Of a stretch of 64,000 nucleotides of DNA, positions 18,942-27,516 are shown piece by piece. The translations under genes and the position numbers were made by a program. The stretch's first letter is position 1. Every line of letters starts with the position of its first letter. The notes under the pieces were generated by a model. That model ran no database searches. It had not been told where the DNA came from and worked only from the letters and a program-made list of their open reading frames with translations. Source of the DNA: Motilibacter peucedani (lineage in GTDB: Bacteria > Actinomycetota > Actinomycetes > Motilibacterales > Motilibacteraceae); the NCBI RefSeq assembly GCF_003634695.1, contig NZ_RBWV01000011.1, forward strand, positions 310,001 to 374,000. Reading direction: 5' to 3'.

Positions 18942-19259
18942 TCAGCGGTCGGCCACCAGTCCGTCCCAGCGTCGGGCGAGGCCGCGCACGACCTCCGCGT
19001 CCTCGCGCAGCCGCTGGATGGTCGGGCCGTGGTCCACGCCCGCCGACTCCCCGATCAGCTGCAGGCCGAGGGCCTGTGAGTTCAGCGCCTTCTCCGCCGA
19101 CCAGAGCGCGCGCCGGACGGCCTGCGCCTGGTCGTGCTCGAGCTCGGGGACGGTGAACGTGTGGCCGCGTTCGGAGCACTCGACCGTCTGAGGCTCGGCG
19201 GCCTGGCGCAACGGCCCCGCGCAGGCTGGGCACTCGCCGACGTACGCCGTGGACTCCAT
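18942..19259 (-). CDS. small zinc-ribbon protein, unknown function
   Basis: Protein of 105 residues with CPAC near the N-terminus and a further Cys and His in ECSERGH, suggesting one small metal-binding knuckle. The rest is helical and acidic, with a predicted amphipathic segment. The ATG at 19259 is chosen because an upstream in-frame start would reach into the divergent promoter region. No known family is recognised. It is divergent from the desaturase gene. Confidence 0.6.
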   Translation of the reverse strand: MESTAYVGECPACAGPLRQAAEPQTVECSERGHTFTVPELEHDQAQAVRRALWSAEKALNSQALGLQLIGESAGVDHGPTIQRLREDAEVVRGLARRWDGLVADR

Positions 19260-19282
19260 ACGGACAGTGTGCCCTCGTTGAC

Positions 19283-19322
19283 GGTTCGCAACCACAGTCT
19301 ACGGGTAATGTCTACACTGTAG
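19283..19322 (+). promoter_or_regulatory. possible sigma-B/F promoter and palindrome
   Basis: GGTTC (19283-19287), a 15-bp spacer and GGGTAA (19303-19308) match the pattern of actinobacterial stress sigma-B/F promoters (GTTT-like -35, GGGTA-type -10). Just downstream at 19312-19322 is a perfect 11-bp palindrome, CTACA-C-TGTAG, a plausible repressor operator. GTCTAC also occurs twice, 13 bp apart (19297 and 19310). The desaturase gene starts about 60 bases later. Confidence 0.45.
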
Positions 19323-19381
19323 AGCGGCAGTCGGCCGCACCTGCGTCCTCTCCCGCAGCGTCTCCTGGTCGAAGGGCCGCC

Positions 19382-20434
19382 ATGGCACCGTCCGCACGCT
19401 TCGCCGTCGGCAGCGAGTACGCCGAGCTGTCGCGCCAGGTGCGCGCAGCCGGCCTGCTCGCCAGGGACCGCGGCTTCTACTGGCGCCGCGCGAGCGGATG
19501 CATCGCCGTCTTCGCGGCCTGCTGGGCCGCGTTCGTCCTGCTGGGCAACTCCTGGTTCCAGCTCGCCGTCGCCGCAGTGCTGGCCGCCGTCGTCACCCAG
19601 TTCGGCTTCCTCGGCCACGACGGCGCCCACCGGCAGGTCTTCGACTCGCCGCGGTGGAACGAGTGGTCGGCGCGGATCCTCGCCGGTGCGTTCGCCGGAC
19701 TCAGCTACAGCTGGTGGGCGAGCAAGCACAACCGGCACCACAGCGGCCCGAACCAGCAGGGCAAGGACCCCGACATCGGCCCCGGCGTCCTCGCCTTCAC
19801 CCCCGCGGTCGCCGCGGGACGCAGCGGCCTGGCCGCCTGGCTGACCCGTCACCAGGGCTGGGCCTTCTTCCCGCTGCTGACCCTCGAGGGGCTGCACCTG
19901 CACATCGCGAGCGTGCAGACCCTGGTGCAGCAGAAGGGTGCGCCGCACCGCTGGACCGAGCTCGGGCTCGTCACCGGACGGCTCGCCGCCAACCTCGCGG
20001 TCGTGCTCGTCCTGCTCCCCCCGGGCAAGGCCGCGGCGTTCCTGGCCGTGCAGCTCGGCCTCACGGGGGTCTTCCTCGGCGGGTCCTTCGCACCCAACCA
20101 CAAGGGCATGCCGCTCGTGCCGCGAGACGCGCGCATCGACTTCCTGCGGCGCCAGGTGCTGATGTCGCGCAACGTCGACGGCGGCCGGTTGACCGACTTC
20201 GCCATGGGCGGGCTCAACTACCAGATCGAGCACCACCTCTTCCCGAGCATGCCGCGGCGCCACCTGCGCCTGGCCCAGCCGATCGTCCGCCGCTTCTGCG
20301 CCGAGCACGGCGTCGCCTACACCCAGACGAGCCTGCTCAGCTCCTACGGGATCGTCGTGCGCTACCTCAACGCGGTCGGCCTGCGGGCGCGCGACCCGTT
20401 CACCTGCCCGCTCGTCGCTCTCTACCGCGCCTGA
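19382..20434 (+). CDS. fatty acid desaturase
   Basis: Membrane-bound di-iron fatty acid desaturase of 350 residues that introduces a double bond into acyl chains. The three histidine boxes are present: GHDGAH (about residue 79), HNRHH (about 118) and QIEHHLFPSMPRRH (about 281). Two pairs of hydrophobic segments lie near residues 38-75 and 185-225. The QxxHH third box is typical of front-end or acyl-lipid desaturases of actinobacteria. A possible stress sigma promoter and palindrome lie upstream, and a STAS protein gene follows 52 bases later. Confidence 0.93.
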   Translation: MAPSARFAVGSEYAELSRQVRAAGLLARDRGFYWRRASGCIAVFAACWAAFVLLGNSWFQLAVAAVLAAVVTQFGFLGHDGAHRQVFDSPRWNEWSARILAGAFAGLSYSWWASKHNRHHSGPNQQGKDPDIGPGVLAFTPAVAAGRSGLAAWLTRHQGWAFFPLLTLEGLHLHIASVQTLVQQKGAPHRWTELGLVTGRLAANLAVVLVLLPPGKAAAFLAVQLGLTGVFLGGSFAPNHKGMPLVPRDARIDFLRRQVLMSRNVDGGRLTDFAMGGLNYQIEHHLFPSMPRRHLRLAQPIVRRFCAEHGVAYTQTSLLSSYGIVVRYLNAVGLRARDPFTCPLVALYRA

Positions 20435-20486
20435 CGCCCACAGCGCGCCACCGCATACGTCCCTGCACCACCTCGAGGAGATTCCT

Positions 20487-20867
20487 ATGGATCCGACGAT
20501 CAGCAGCCGGAGCGAAGGCGGCGTGATCATCGTCGAGGCCACCGGCGAGCTCGACACGCACGCGGCGCCACGCCTTCTCGGGACGCTGCGCGACCTGTCG
20601 ACCCAGGGTCGGCAGCGCGTCGTCGTCGACCTCACGGGCGTGACGTTCGTGGACTCGGCGGCCCTGGGCGTGCTCATCGGTGCGCGCAAGCGGGCGCGCC
20701 TCGGCGACGGGGAGCTCCACCTCGTCGTCACCCACCCCCACGTCCTGCGGCTGCTGCACATGACGGGCCTGCACAAGGTGTTCGACGTGCACGGTACGGT
20801 CGACGCGGCCCTGGCAGCGGTGCAGGCCACCGCCGCCGACGCGCCGGCACACCGGTCCGGCGTGTAG
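20487..20867 (+). CDS. STAS-domain anti-sigma factor antagonist
   Basis: Single STAS-domain protein of 126 residues, like SpoIIAA/RsbV. These proteins bind an anti-sigma kinase and release a sigma factor. The conserved serine that is phosphorylated to switch it off is S57 in TFVDSAALG. The N-terminal strand GGVIIVEATGELD is typical. A GAGGAG ribosome binding site precedes the ATG. No partner kinase or sigma factor gene is in the window. Confidence 0.9.
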   Translation: MDPTISSRSEGGVIIVEATGELDTHAAPRLLGTLRDLSTQGRQRVVVDLTGVTFVDSAALGVLIGARKRARLGDGELHLVVTHPHVLRLLHMTGLHKVFDVHGTVDAALAAVQATAADAPAHRSGV

Positions 20868-20903
20868 GCACTCGGGAACCTCGCCGGAAGGACGTCCGCA
20901 CCG

Positions 20904-21560
20904 ATGCCCGCACGCCGGAGCACGCTGAGCCGCGAGCAGGTCATGGTCGCCGCGCTCGAGCTGGTCGACGCCGAGGGCCTCGACGCCCTCACGATGCGAC
21001 GGCTGGGCAGCAGGCTGGGCCGCGACCCCATGACGCTCTACCGCTACGCGCCGAGCCGCGCCGACCTGCTCGACGGCGTCGCCGAGCTGGTGCTGGCGCA
21101 GCTCACCATCCCGCAGGCTCCGGCTGACTGGGCCGAGCAGCTGCGGTGCACGGCCCACGACCTGCGCACACTCGCCCTCGCGCACCCGCACGTCGTACCC
21201 CTGCTGGTCACCCGCCCGCTGGCCACGCCGCTCGGGCTGCGCCCGCTGGGCACCCTGCGGCCACTCGAGCAGCTGCTCGCGCTGCTCACCGCCTCGGGCT
21301 TCAGCCCGGTCCAGGCGCTGCAGGTCTACCGCGCCTACGTCGGCTTCTTGTTCGGGCACCTGCTCACCGAGCTGCAGGAGGTGGTGGCGGACCCCGACGA
21401 GACCGACGACCTGCTCCGGCTGGGGCTGCACCGGCTCCCGCCGCGCGAGTTCCCGTTGCTGCGTTCCCTGGCGAGCGAGCTCGCTCGCTACGACGGCGCG
21501 GCCGAGCTCGAGCGCGGGCTCGACGTCCTGCTCGTCGGCCTCGCGGCGCTGCGGGGCTGA
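20904..21560 (+). CDS. TetR-family regulator (TetR_C type)
   Basis: Transcriptional regulator of 218 residues. The N-terminal helix-turn-helix covers about residues 8-52 (LTMRRLGSRLGRDPMTLYRYAPSR is its recognition region, residues 29-52). The C-terminal ligand domain resembles the TetR_C class (SGFSPVQALQVYRAYVGFLFGHL, residues 131-153). GGAAGGACG precedes the ATG. Its target is unknown; candidates are the adjacent membrane protein gene or itself. Confidence 0.88.
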   Translation: MPARRSTLSREQVMVAALELVDAEGLDALTMRRLGSRLGRDPMTLYRYAPSRADLLDGVAELVLAQLTIPQAPADWAEQLRCTAHDLRTLALAHPHVVPLLVTRPLATPLGLRPLGTLRPLEQLLALLTASGFSPVQALQVYRAYVGFLFGHLLTELQEVVADPDETDDLLRLGLHRLPPREFPLLRSLASELARYDGAAELERGLDVLLVGLAALRG

Positions 21561-21687
21561 GCGCGGCCCGAGGAAGAGTCCGCGACTCGCGAGTGGCACA
21601 CCCCCACGGATGGGCACAGGATGGACGTATCGCCCGTTGCCGGGAGCAGTCGCTGACCGGCCCACCTCGTCCACCTGGAGTTCACGC

Positions 21688-22242
21688 ATGGCGCGCAACA
21701 CCCTGTCCCGCTCGCTCCACGACGTCGGCCTCGCCGCCTGGTTCGGCGGCACCCTCGCCAACGCCGTCGCCCTGAACCCCGCCGCGGCCGCCGCCGGCAG
21801 CGACCGCTCGACCGGAGCTGTCGCCAACGCCGGCTGGGACCGCTGGACCCCGGTCAACGCCGCCGCGATCGGCGCCCACCTCATCGGCAGCGTCGGCCAG
21901 CTGGTCGGCAACAAGAGCCGTGTCGCCGGCCAGAGCGGCGTCGCCACCATGTCGGTCGTCAAGACCGGCCTCACGGTCGGCGCCCTCGCCGCCACCGGCT
22001 ACAGCCGCGTGCTCGGCAAGAAGGTCTCGGACGCCGGGGCGGTGCCCGCCGGCTCGGGAACCGCGCCCGCCGCCGGCACGCCGTCCGAGGTGGCCGACGC
22101 CCAGCGCCAGCTCCGCCTGCTGCAGTGGGCCATCCCGGCCCTGACCGGCGCGCTCGTCGTGGTCAGCGCCTTCGCCGGCGAGCAGCAGCGCGAGACCGAG
22201 GTCAAGACCGGCGTGCTGAAGCGCTTCACGCCGGGCGCCTGA
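21688..22242 (+). CDS. membrane protein of unknown function
   Basis: Protein of 184 residues with hydrophobic segments near residues 12-28, 58-75, 88-105 and 145-165. It begins MARNTLSRSLHDVGLAAWFG and carries a conserved-looking NAVALNPAAA segment. Similar small proteins of unknown function are common in actinobacteria, but I cannot assign a function. A CTGGAG ribosome binding site is present. In the 127-base gap upstream I see no convincing promoter. Confidence 0.65.
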   Translation: MARNTLSRSLHDVGLAAWFGGTLANAVALNPAAAAAGSDRSTGAVANAGWDRWTPVNAAAIGAHLIGSVGQLVGNKSRVAGQSGVATMSVVKTGLTVGALAATGYSRVLGKKVSDAGAVPAGSGTAPAAGTPSEVADAQRQLRLLQWAIPALTGALVVVSAFAGEQQRETEVKTGVLKRFTPGA

Positions 22243-22250
22243 CCCCGTCG

Positions 22251-22267
22251 CGCCCGCCGGACGGGCG
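22251..22267 (+). terminator. GC hairpin, possible terminator
   Basis: A 6-bp stem CGCCCG/CGGGCG with a 5-base loop directly follows the stop of the preceding gene. No U-tract follows, as is usual in high-GC actinobacteria. Confidence 0.35.
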
Positions 22268-22322
22268 GCCCTGGTCCTCCTGGTCTACTGACCGGGTCGT
22301 CCGAGACCAGGAGCCGCCCGTC

Positions 22323-24482
22323 ATGCCGCACCTCCCCCCACGCGTCCTGTTCGGCGCCGCCTACTACGCGGAGTACCAGCCCTACGACCGGCTGGAGACC
22401 GACCTCGACCTGATGGCGCAGGCGCGGTTCAGCGTCATCCGGGTCGGCGAGTCGGTGTGGTCGACGTGGGAGCCCGAGGACGGCCGCTTCGAGCTCGAGT
22501 GGCTCGCACCCGTGCTGGACGGCGCCCACGCGCGCGGCATCTCCGTCGTCCTCGGCACGCCGACCTACGCCGTCCCACCGTGGCTCGCGCGCCGCTACCC
22601 GGAGATCGCGGCGGAGCGGCGCACGGGGCAGCGCATCCCGTGGGGCGCCCGTCAGGAGGTCGACTACACGCACCCGGCCTTCAGGTTCCACGCCGAGCGC
22701 GTCGTGCGCCAGGTGGTCGGGCGCTACGCCGGGCACCCGGCAGTCCTCGGCTTCCAGGTCGACAACGAGCCGGGGCTCGAGATCTTCCACAACGAGGGCG
22801 TCTTCCAGCGCTTCGTCGACTCCCTGCGGTCTACCTACGGCGACGTCGAGACGCTCAACCGCGAGTGGGGACTCGTCTACTGGTCGCACCGGCTGACGAC
22901 CTGGGCCGACCTCTGGCGGCCCGACGGCAACGCGCAGCCGCAGTACGACGTGGCCTGGCGCGCGTTCCAGGCCCAGCTCACGACCGAGTTCATCGCCTGG
23001 CAGGCGCAGGTCGTGAGGGAGTACGCGCGCGACGACCAGTTCGTGACCACGTGCCTGGCCTACGAGCGGCCGGCGGTCGAGGACGACCGGCTCACGGGCG
23101 CCCTCGACGTCACGGCGAGCAACCCCTACTACGAGATGCAGGACTCGCTCGCTCTGCCCGACCGTCGCTCCCCGCGACAGACGTGGACGAGCAGCGGCAC
23201 CTGGGCGGTCTACCTCAACGCCGACCGCATGTTCTCCTCGCGCCAGGAACCGTTCCTCGTCACCGAGACCAACGCCGGCGGCATCGGCCCGGCGTGGGAC
23301 AACCGGCCCGCCTACGACGGGCAGTGGCGTCAGGTGGCCTGGGCACTGGTATCACGAGGTGCCCGCATGGTCGAGTACTGGCACTGGCACACCCTGCACT
23401 TCGGCGCCGAGACGTGGTGGGGCGGCGTGCTCCCGCACACCGGGCGCCCGGGCCGCACCTACCGCGAGCTGGCGCGGCTGGGCGCCGAGCTCGAGGCCGC
23501 CGGCGACCTCGTGGCCGGCCTCGTGCCCGACGCCGACGTGACCCTGGTCTTCTCCATGCCCACCAAGTGGTTCATGCAGCAGCACCCTGCGCTCTCGCAC
23601 CCTGACGGCGGTCCTGACGAGCGCGCCTACCACGGCCTGTTCGACCCGTTCTACCGCGGCGCGTTCGACGCCGGGCGGCAGGTGCGCGTCGTGCACGTCC
23701 GCCAGCTGGTCGGCGGGCCGTCGGCGCTGACGCCCGAGCAGGGAGTCCAGCAGCACCCGGTGCTGGTGGTCCCCGGCCTCTACCTCGCCGACGACGCGAC
23801 GCTCGACTGGCTGCACGCGTACGCGGTTGCCGGCGGCCACCTCGTCCTCGGTCCGCGCACCGGTTACGGGGACCAGCTCGGCCGGGCGCGCACCGACGTC
23901 CAGCCCGCGCGCCTCGCCGAGGCGGCCGGCGTCTGGTACGACGAGTTCACCAACCTGCTCGACGACGTGGCGGTCGTGCCCGGCGAGGGCGACCTCCCGC
24001 TCCCCGGCGAGCCGGCCGGCACCCGGTGGGTCGACGGCCTGGTCGCCGAGGACGCCACGGTGCTGGCCCGCTACGACCACCCGCACCTCGGTCGGTGGCC
24101 TGCGGTCACGACCCGCGAGGCCGGTCGGGGCCGGATCACCTGCGTCGGCACGGTGCCGAGCCTCGACCTGGCCGCGGCGCTGCTCGCGTGGGCGACGCCC
24201 TCGGGCGGTCCGGGCTGGGGAGAGCTGCCGCCCGCGGTCCGGGTGACCGGTGCCACGGCGCCGGACGGGCGGCGCGTGCGCTTCGTGCACAACTGGTCGT
24301 GGGTGCCGGCCGAGGTGCGCGTCCCCGTCGTGCTCGACGACGCGCTGGGCGGCGGCGCGCTCGCGGCGGGCGACGTGCTGGCGCTCGGCGCGTGGGACGT
24401 CCGGGTCCTGGTCGAGCGGGAGGAGCAGGTCCTCGACGGCGTCACCGGCACGACCTCTGCCGGCCCGGTGTCGCCGAGCTAG
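22323..24482 (+). CDS. GH42 beta-galactosidase
   Basis: Cytoplasmic glycoside hydrolase family 42 enzyme of 719 residues that releases galactose from beta-galactosides. The TIM-barrel domain starts FGAAYYAEY. The acid/base glutamate is E149 in FQVDNEPG, and the probable nucleophile is E315 in LVTETNAG. A trimerisation domain at about residues 390-600 and a C-terminal beta domain follow. No signal peptide is present. The ATG at 22323 is preceded by GAGACCAGGAG. The next gene, an XRE regulator, starts 10 bases after the stop. Confidence 0.92.
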   Translation: MPHLPPRVLFGAAYYAEYQPYDRLETDLDLMAQARFSVIRVGESVWSTWEPEDGRFELEWLAPVLDGAHARGISVVLGTPTYAVPPWLARRYPEIAAERRTGQRIPWGARQEVDYTHPAFRFHAERVVRQVVGRYAGHPAVLGFQVDNEPGLEIFHNEGVFQRFVDSLRSTYGDVETLNREWGLVYWSHRLTTWADLWRPDGNAQPQYDVAWRAFQAQLTTEFIAWQAQVVREYARDDQFVTTCLAYERPAVEDDRLTGALDVTASNPYYEMQDSLALPDRRSPRQTWTSSGTWAVYLNADRMFSSRQEPFLVTETNAGGIGPAWDNRPAYDGQWRQVAWALVSRGARMVEYWHWHTLHFGAETWWGGVLPHTGRPGRTYRELARLGAELEAAGDLVAGLVPDADVTLVFSMPTKWFMQQHPALSHPDGGPDERAYHGLFDPFYRGAFDAGRQVRVVHVRQLVGGPSALTPEQGVQQHPVLVVPGLYLADDATLDWLHAYAVAGGHLVLGPRTGYGDQLGRARTDVQPARLAEAAGVWYDEFTNLLDDVAVVPGEGDLPLPGEPAGTRWVDGLVAEDATVLARYDHPHLGRWPAVTTREAGRGRITCVGTVPSLDLAAALLAWATPSGGPGWGELPPAVRVTGATAPDGRRVRFVHNWSWVPAEVRVPVVLDDALGGGALAAGDVLALGAWDVRVLVEREEQVLDGVTGTTSAGPVSPS

Positions 24483-24492
24483 CGTTGACCGG

Positions 24493-25377
24493 GTGAGGCA
24501 CGAGGACGACGCCGGCGGCTCCGGCGCGAGAAGCACGGAGACCTCTGCCGCCGTCTCCTCGCTCGGCGGCTTCCTGCGCGGTGCCCGTAGCCGGGTCTCG
24601 CCCGACGACGTCGGGCTGCCCACGACCGGGCCGCGGCGCGTGCCGGGCCTGCGCCGCGAGGAGGTGGCGCTGCTGGCCGGCGTCAGCGCCGACTACTACG
24701 TGCGCTTGGAGCAGGGCCGGGAGCGTACGCCGTCGCCGCAGGTCGTCGACGCCCTCGCCGTCGCGCTCCGCCTCGACCACGACGGCCGCAGCCACCTCTA
24801 CCGGCTCGCGGGCCTGGCTCCGCGACTGGCCACGAGCGGCCCGGTGCCGGCCGAGCTGGTGGCGCTGGTCGAGGGCTGGCCCGACAACCCGGCGCTGGTC
24901 TTCGACCGGTCCAACGACGTGCTCGCCGCCAACCGGCTCGCGCGCGCCCTCTTCGACGAGTTCGCCTTCTCCGGCAACCTCATGGAGATCGTGTTCCTCG
25001 ACCCGGCCGCGCACGAGTTCTACGACGACTGGCCTGCTGTGGCGGCCAACTCGGCCGCCGGCTTCCGCCTCGGGCACAGCGAGGCCTACGACGACCCCCG
25101 CGTGCAGGAGGTGCTCCATGGTCTGCTCGGCCGCAGCGCGGAGTTCCGCGAGCTGTGGCAGGCCAACGACGCCCGGGGCAAGACGCTGGAGAGCAAGACC
25201 TTCCGCCATCCCGAGGTCGGACGCCTGACGCTGCACATGCAGGCGTTCGACGTGCGTTCGGGGCCCGGGCTGCAGCTCGTCGTCTACTCGGCAGACCCGG
25301 GCACGCCGAGCGCCGAGGCGCTGCGGCTGCTCGGCACCCTGGCGGCGACGCGCGACGTCGAGGCCCGCCGGGGCTGA
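24493..25377 (+). CDS. XRE-family regulator with MmyB-like domain
   Basis: Regulator of 294 residues. The N-terminal helix-turn-helix (about 45-100) has the class signature VPGLRREEVALLAGVS and YYVRLEQGRE. The C-terminal MmyB-like, PAS-type ligand-binding domain includes NDVLAANRLARALF. GTG 24493 is supported by a TAGCGT hexamer at 24480-24485 that overlaps the stop of the GH42 gene, giving a leaderless start 8 bases on. It may regulate the GH42 gene or a distant target. Confidence 0.88.
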   Translation: MRHEDDAGGSGARSTETSAAVSSLGGFLRGARSRVSPDDVGLPTTGPRRVPGLRREEVALLAGVSADYYVRLEQGRERTPSPQVVDALAVALRLDHDGRSHLYRLAGLAPRLATSGPVPAELVALVEGWPDNPALVFDRSNDVLAANRLARALFDEFAFSGNLMEIVFLDPAAHEFYDDWPAVAANSAAGFRLGHSEAYDDPRVQEVLHGLLGRSAEFRELWQANDARGKTLESKTFRHPEVGRLTLHMQAFDVRSGPGLQLVVYSADPGTPSAEALRLLGTLAATRDVEARRG

Positions 25378-25381
25378 GGAG

Positions 25382-26050
25382 CTACTGGAGCACGCTGAGC
25401 ACCTCGCCGGACTCGGCGTGCAGCTGCCACAGCCGCTCTGCGACGGCGGCCGGCTCGTGCTTGCGACCCGGCCCCACTGCACCCACGATCACCAGCTGCG
25501 CGACGGTGATGCCGTAGGCGGCCACCGCCTCGTGCAGGAGGCGGACGTACACGCTCTCCGCGGCATTGGCCACCGCACTGGCTGCGCGGTCGGGGCTCGG
25601 CGCGACCGCTGCGCTGCCGGTCGTGAACAGCAGCGTCCCCGCGCCCCGCTCGAGCATGCCGGGCAGCACGGCCTGCGCCGCCCGCACGGCGGCGGTGACG
25701 CCGAGGGCGAGAGCCCCGGCAATGTGATCTGGCGTGGTCTGCACCACCGGCTGGATGAGGGCGACGTCTGGAAGCGGGGTGAAGGCGAGCACCACCACCG
25801 GCCCGTGCCGCGCGGTGAGCGACGCGACGGCGGCGGCGAACGCCGCGTCGTCGCGGACGTCGGCGAGGGCGTAGTCGGCCACGGCGCCGCCAGCCCGCAG
25901 CTCCTCGGCGTTGCCGGCGAGCCGCTGCTCGTCACGGGCGACCAGGCCCACCGGGTGGCCGTGCGAGGCGAAGGCCCGCGCGGTGGCGAGCCCGACCCCC
26001 GGGCCCGCCCCGGCGACGAGCACCAGGCCGTCGGCCGGCCCGCCGCTCAC
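25382..26050 (-). CDS. SDR-like protein lacking the YxxxK motif
   Basis: Rossmann-fold protein of 222 residues of the short-chain dehydrogenase superfamily. The nucleotide-binding GAGPGVG is present at about residues 14-20, and TTGSAA could hold the active-site serine. The usual catalytic Tyr-x-x-x-Lys is not found: the corresponding region reads SAVANAAESVYV. It may be a non-catalytic or divergent SDR. It begins at GTG 26050, overlapping the stop of the upstream SDR gene (GTGA), so the two are co-transcribed. Confidence 0.75.
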   Translation of the reverse strand: MSGGPADGLVLVAGAGPGVGLATARAFASHGHPVGLVARDEQRLAGNAEELRAGGAVADYALADVRDDAAFAAAVASLTARHGPVVVLAFTPLPDVALIQPVVQTTPDHIAGALALGVTAAVRAAQAVLPGMLERGAGTLLFTTGSAAVAPSPDRAASAVANAAESVYVRLLHEAVAAYGITVAQLVIVGAVGPGRKHEPAAVAERLWQLHAESGEVLSVLQ

Positions 26051-26889
26051 CCGGCCTCCTTAGCCGGTGCGGCGTCGCCCTGCGCCCGGCGCGCGGTGTC
26101 CTCCCACGCGGCCCACTCGGCGAGCCGGCGCTCGTAGACGCTCCTGACCAGACCCGGCGCTGCCGAGCCGAACAGCACGCGCAGCGGTGGTTCCGGAGCG
26201 TCGACGACCTCCAGGAGTGCCTGCGCAGCGGCCTCCGGGTCGCCGGGCGCGGCCGCGCCGCGGCGCGCTGCAACCGCGTCCCACATGGCGGCGTAGACCT
26301 CCAGCCGCTCCGAGCGCCGCGCCGACGCGCCGGCCCAGTCGGTCGCGAAGCCGCCGGGCTCGACGATGGTGACCCGGATGCCGAAGCCGGCGACCTCAGC
26401 CGCCAACGACTCGCTCATGGCCTCGAGCGCCCACTTGCTCGCGTGGTAGGCCGAGAGCCCGGCGAAGGCGCCGACGCCGCCGATGCTCGACACCTGCACG
26501 ACGTGCCCGCTCCCCTGCGCGCGCAGGATCGGCAGCGCCGCCTGCACCACGCGGAAGGGGCCGAGCACGTTGGTGTCGAGCTGAGCCACGAGCTCGTCCT
26601 CGGTCAGCTCCTCGAAGGCGCCGAAGTGCCCGTAGCCCGCGTTGTTGACGACGACGTCGAGCCGACCGAAGCGCTGGTGCGCCGCCTGCACCGCGCCTGC
26701 GGCGTCGGACGCCCGGGTGACGTCGAGCTCGAGCGGCAGGAACCGCTGGGGGGACTCCGCGGCGACCGCGGCGAGCGGCGAGGCGTCGCGCGCGGTTGCG
26801 GTGACGTTGTCACCCCGCCGCAGCGCCGCCGTGGCGAAGGCCCTGCCGAAGCCGCGTGATGCTCCTGTCACGAACCAGTTCTTGGCCAT
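26047..26889 (-). CDS. SDR-family oxidoreductase
   Basis: NAD(P)-dependent short-chain dehydrogenase of 280 residues. The cofactor motif is TGASRGFG (residues 8-15), then NNAGYGHFG, active-site serine in VSSIGG, and YHASK. The C-terminal part resembles the group of SDR enzymes often annotated as oxidoreductases next to TetR regulators. Two close relatives occur in this window at 43568 and 53719. Substrate unknown. Between it and the next gene upstream is a 109-base gap with no clear signal. Confidence 0.9.
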   Translation of the reverse strand: MAKNWFVTGASRGFGRAFATAALRRGDNVTATARDASPLAAVAAESPQRFLPLELDVTRASDAAGAVQAAHQRFGRLDVVVNNAGYGHFGAFEELTEDELVAQLDTNVLGPFRVVQAALPILRAQGSGHVVQVSSIGGVGAFAGLSAYHASKWALEAMSESLAAEVAGFGIRVTIVEPGGFATDWAGASARRSERLEVYAAMWDAVAARRGAAAPGDPEAAAQALLEVVDAPEPPLRVLFGSAAPGLVRSVYERRLAEWAAWEDTARRAQGDAAPAKEAG

Positions 26890-26998
26890 CCCGGCCGCTC
26901 CTCTGCTCTGTCGCCTCGTGTCGCCCTCCAGTCTTCGTGCGGCTCGCCGGGCGCACCAGGGCCGGCCTGCACCTAGGAGCAGCGCACCCGCCCGGACG

Positions 26999-27445
26999 TC
27001 AGCGGGCGCCGGCGGCCAGTGCGTCCAGCGCGGCGGGCACCCCGACGTCGAGCATCCTGCGGCGCACCCGGCCGAGCAGTCGAGACATCACCAGTCCGCC
27101 AAGACCGGTGAAGCCGGTGTGGTGGTAGGTCAGCCGCGCGCCGCCGGGTGCTGGCTCGACGAGGTAGGTGACCACCGTGGTCGCACCGCCGTCGCCACCG
27201 GTCCAGGAGTAGCGCAGCAGCCGTGGTGCCTCGACCTCCAGCACCTCGCAGTCGACGACGCCGCTCCATCCGGGCTTGGGCTCCGCGACGAACCGGAAGC
27301 GCGTGCCCACCACGGGCGCAAAACCGTCAGCCCGCGCACCGGCTCCTGTCGCTGTCCACAGCGGGATGAGCTCGGGGTCGGTCATCACCCGCCACACGTC
27401 TTCGGGCGGGGCGGGGTAGTCGCGGGTGAGGGAGATGGTGCTCAC
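26999..27445 (-). CDS. SRPBCC-family protein
   Basis: START/Bet v1-like protein of 148 residues (SRPBCC superfamily, similar to polyketide cyclase/dehydrase or AHSA1 groups). It begins with TRDYPAPPEDVWRVMTDPEL, the usual first strand and helix. The fold surrounds a hydrophobic ligand pocket; the ligand is unknown. It starts at GTG 27445 with a GGAGGC ribosome binding site. It is divergent from a TetR regulator with an operator-like palindrome between them, so it is probably that regulator's target. Confidence 0.82.
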   Translation of the reverse strand: MSTISLTRDYPAPPEDVWRVMTDPELIPLWTATGAGARADGFAPVVGTRFRFVAEPKPGWSGVVDCEVLEVEAPRLLRYSWTGGDGGATTVVTYLVEPAPGGARLTYHHTGFTGLGGLVMSRLLGRVRRRMLDVGVPAALDALAAGAR

Positions 27446-27475
27446 GGGAGCCTCCTGCGTCGATGGGCAGAGATT

Positions 27476-27510
27476 GTTACAGTAACCGTAAGTTGCAGCC
27501 GCTGTAAACT
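27476..27510 (+). promoter_or_regulatory. TetR operator and promoter
   Basis: A perfect 11-bp palindrome GTTAC-A-GTAAC lies at 27476-27486. The half TTACAG (27477-27482) is also inverted as CTGTAA at 27502-27507. A TAAACT -10 hexamer at 27505-27510 lies 6 bases before the ATG of the TetR gene. The palindrome falls over the expected -35 position, suiting autorepression and control of the divergent SRPBCC gene. Confidence 0.6.
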
Positions 27511-27516
27511 CTCGCC

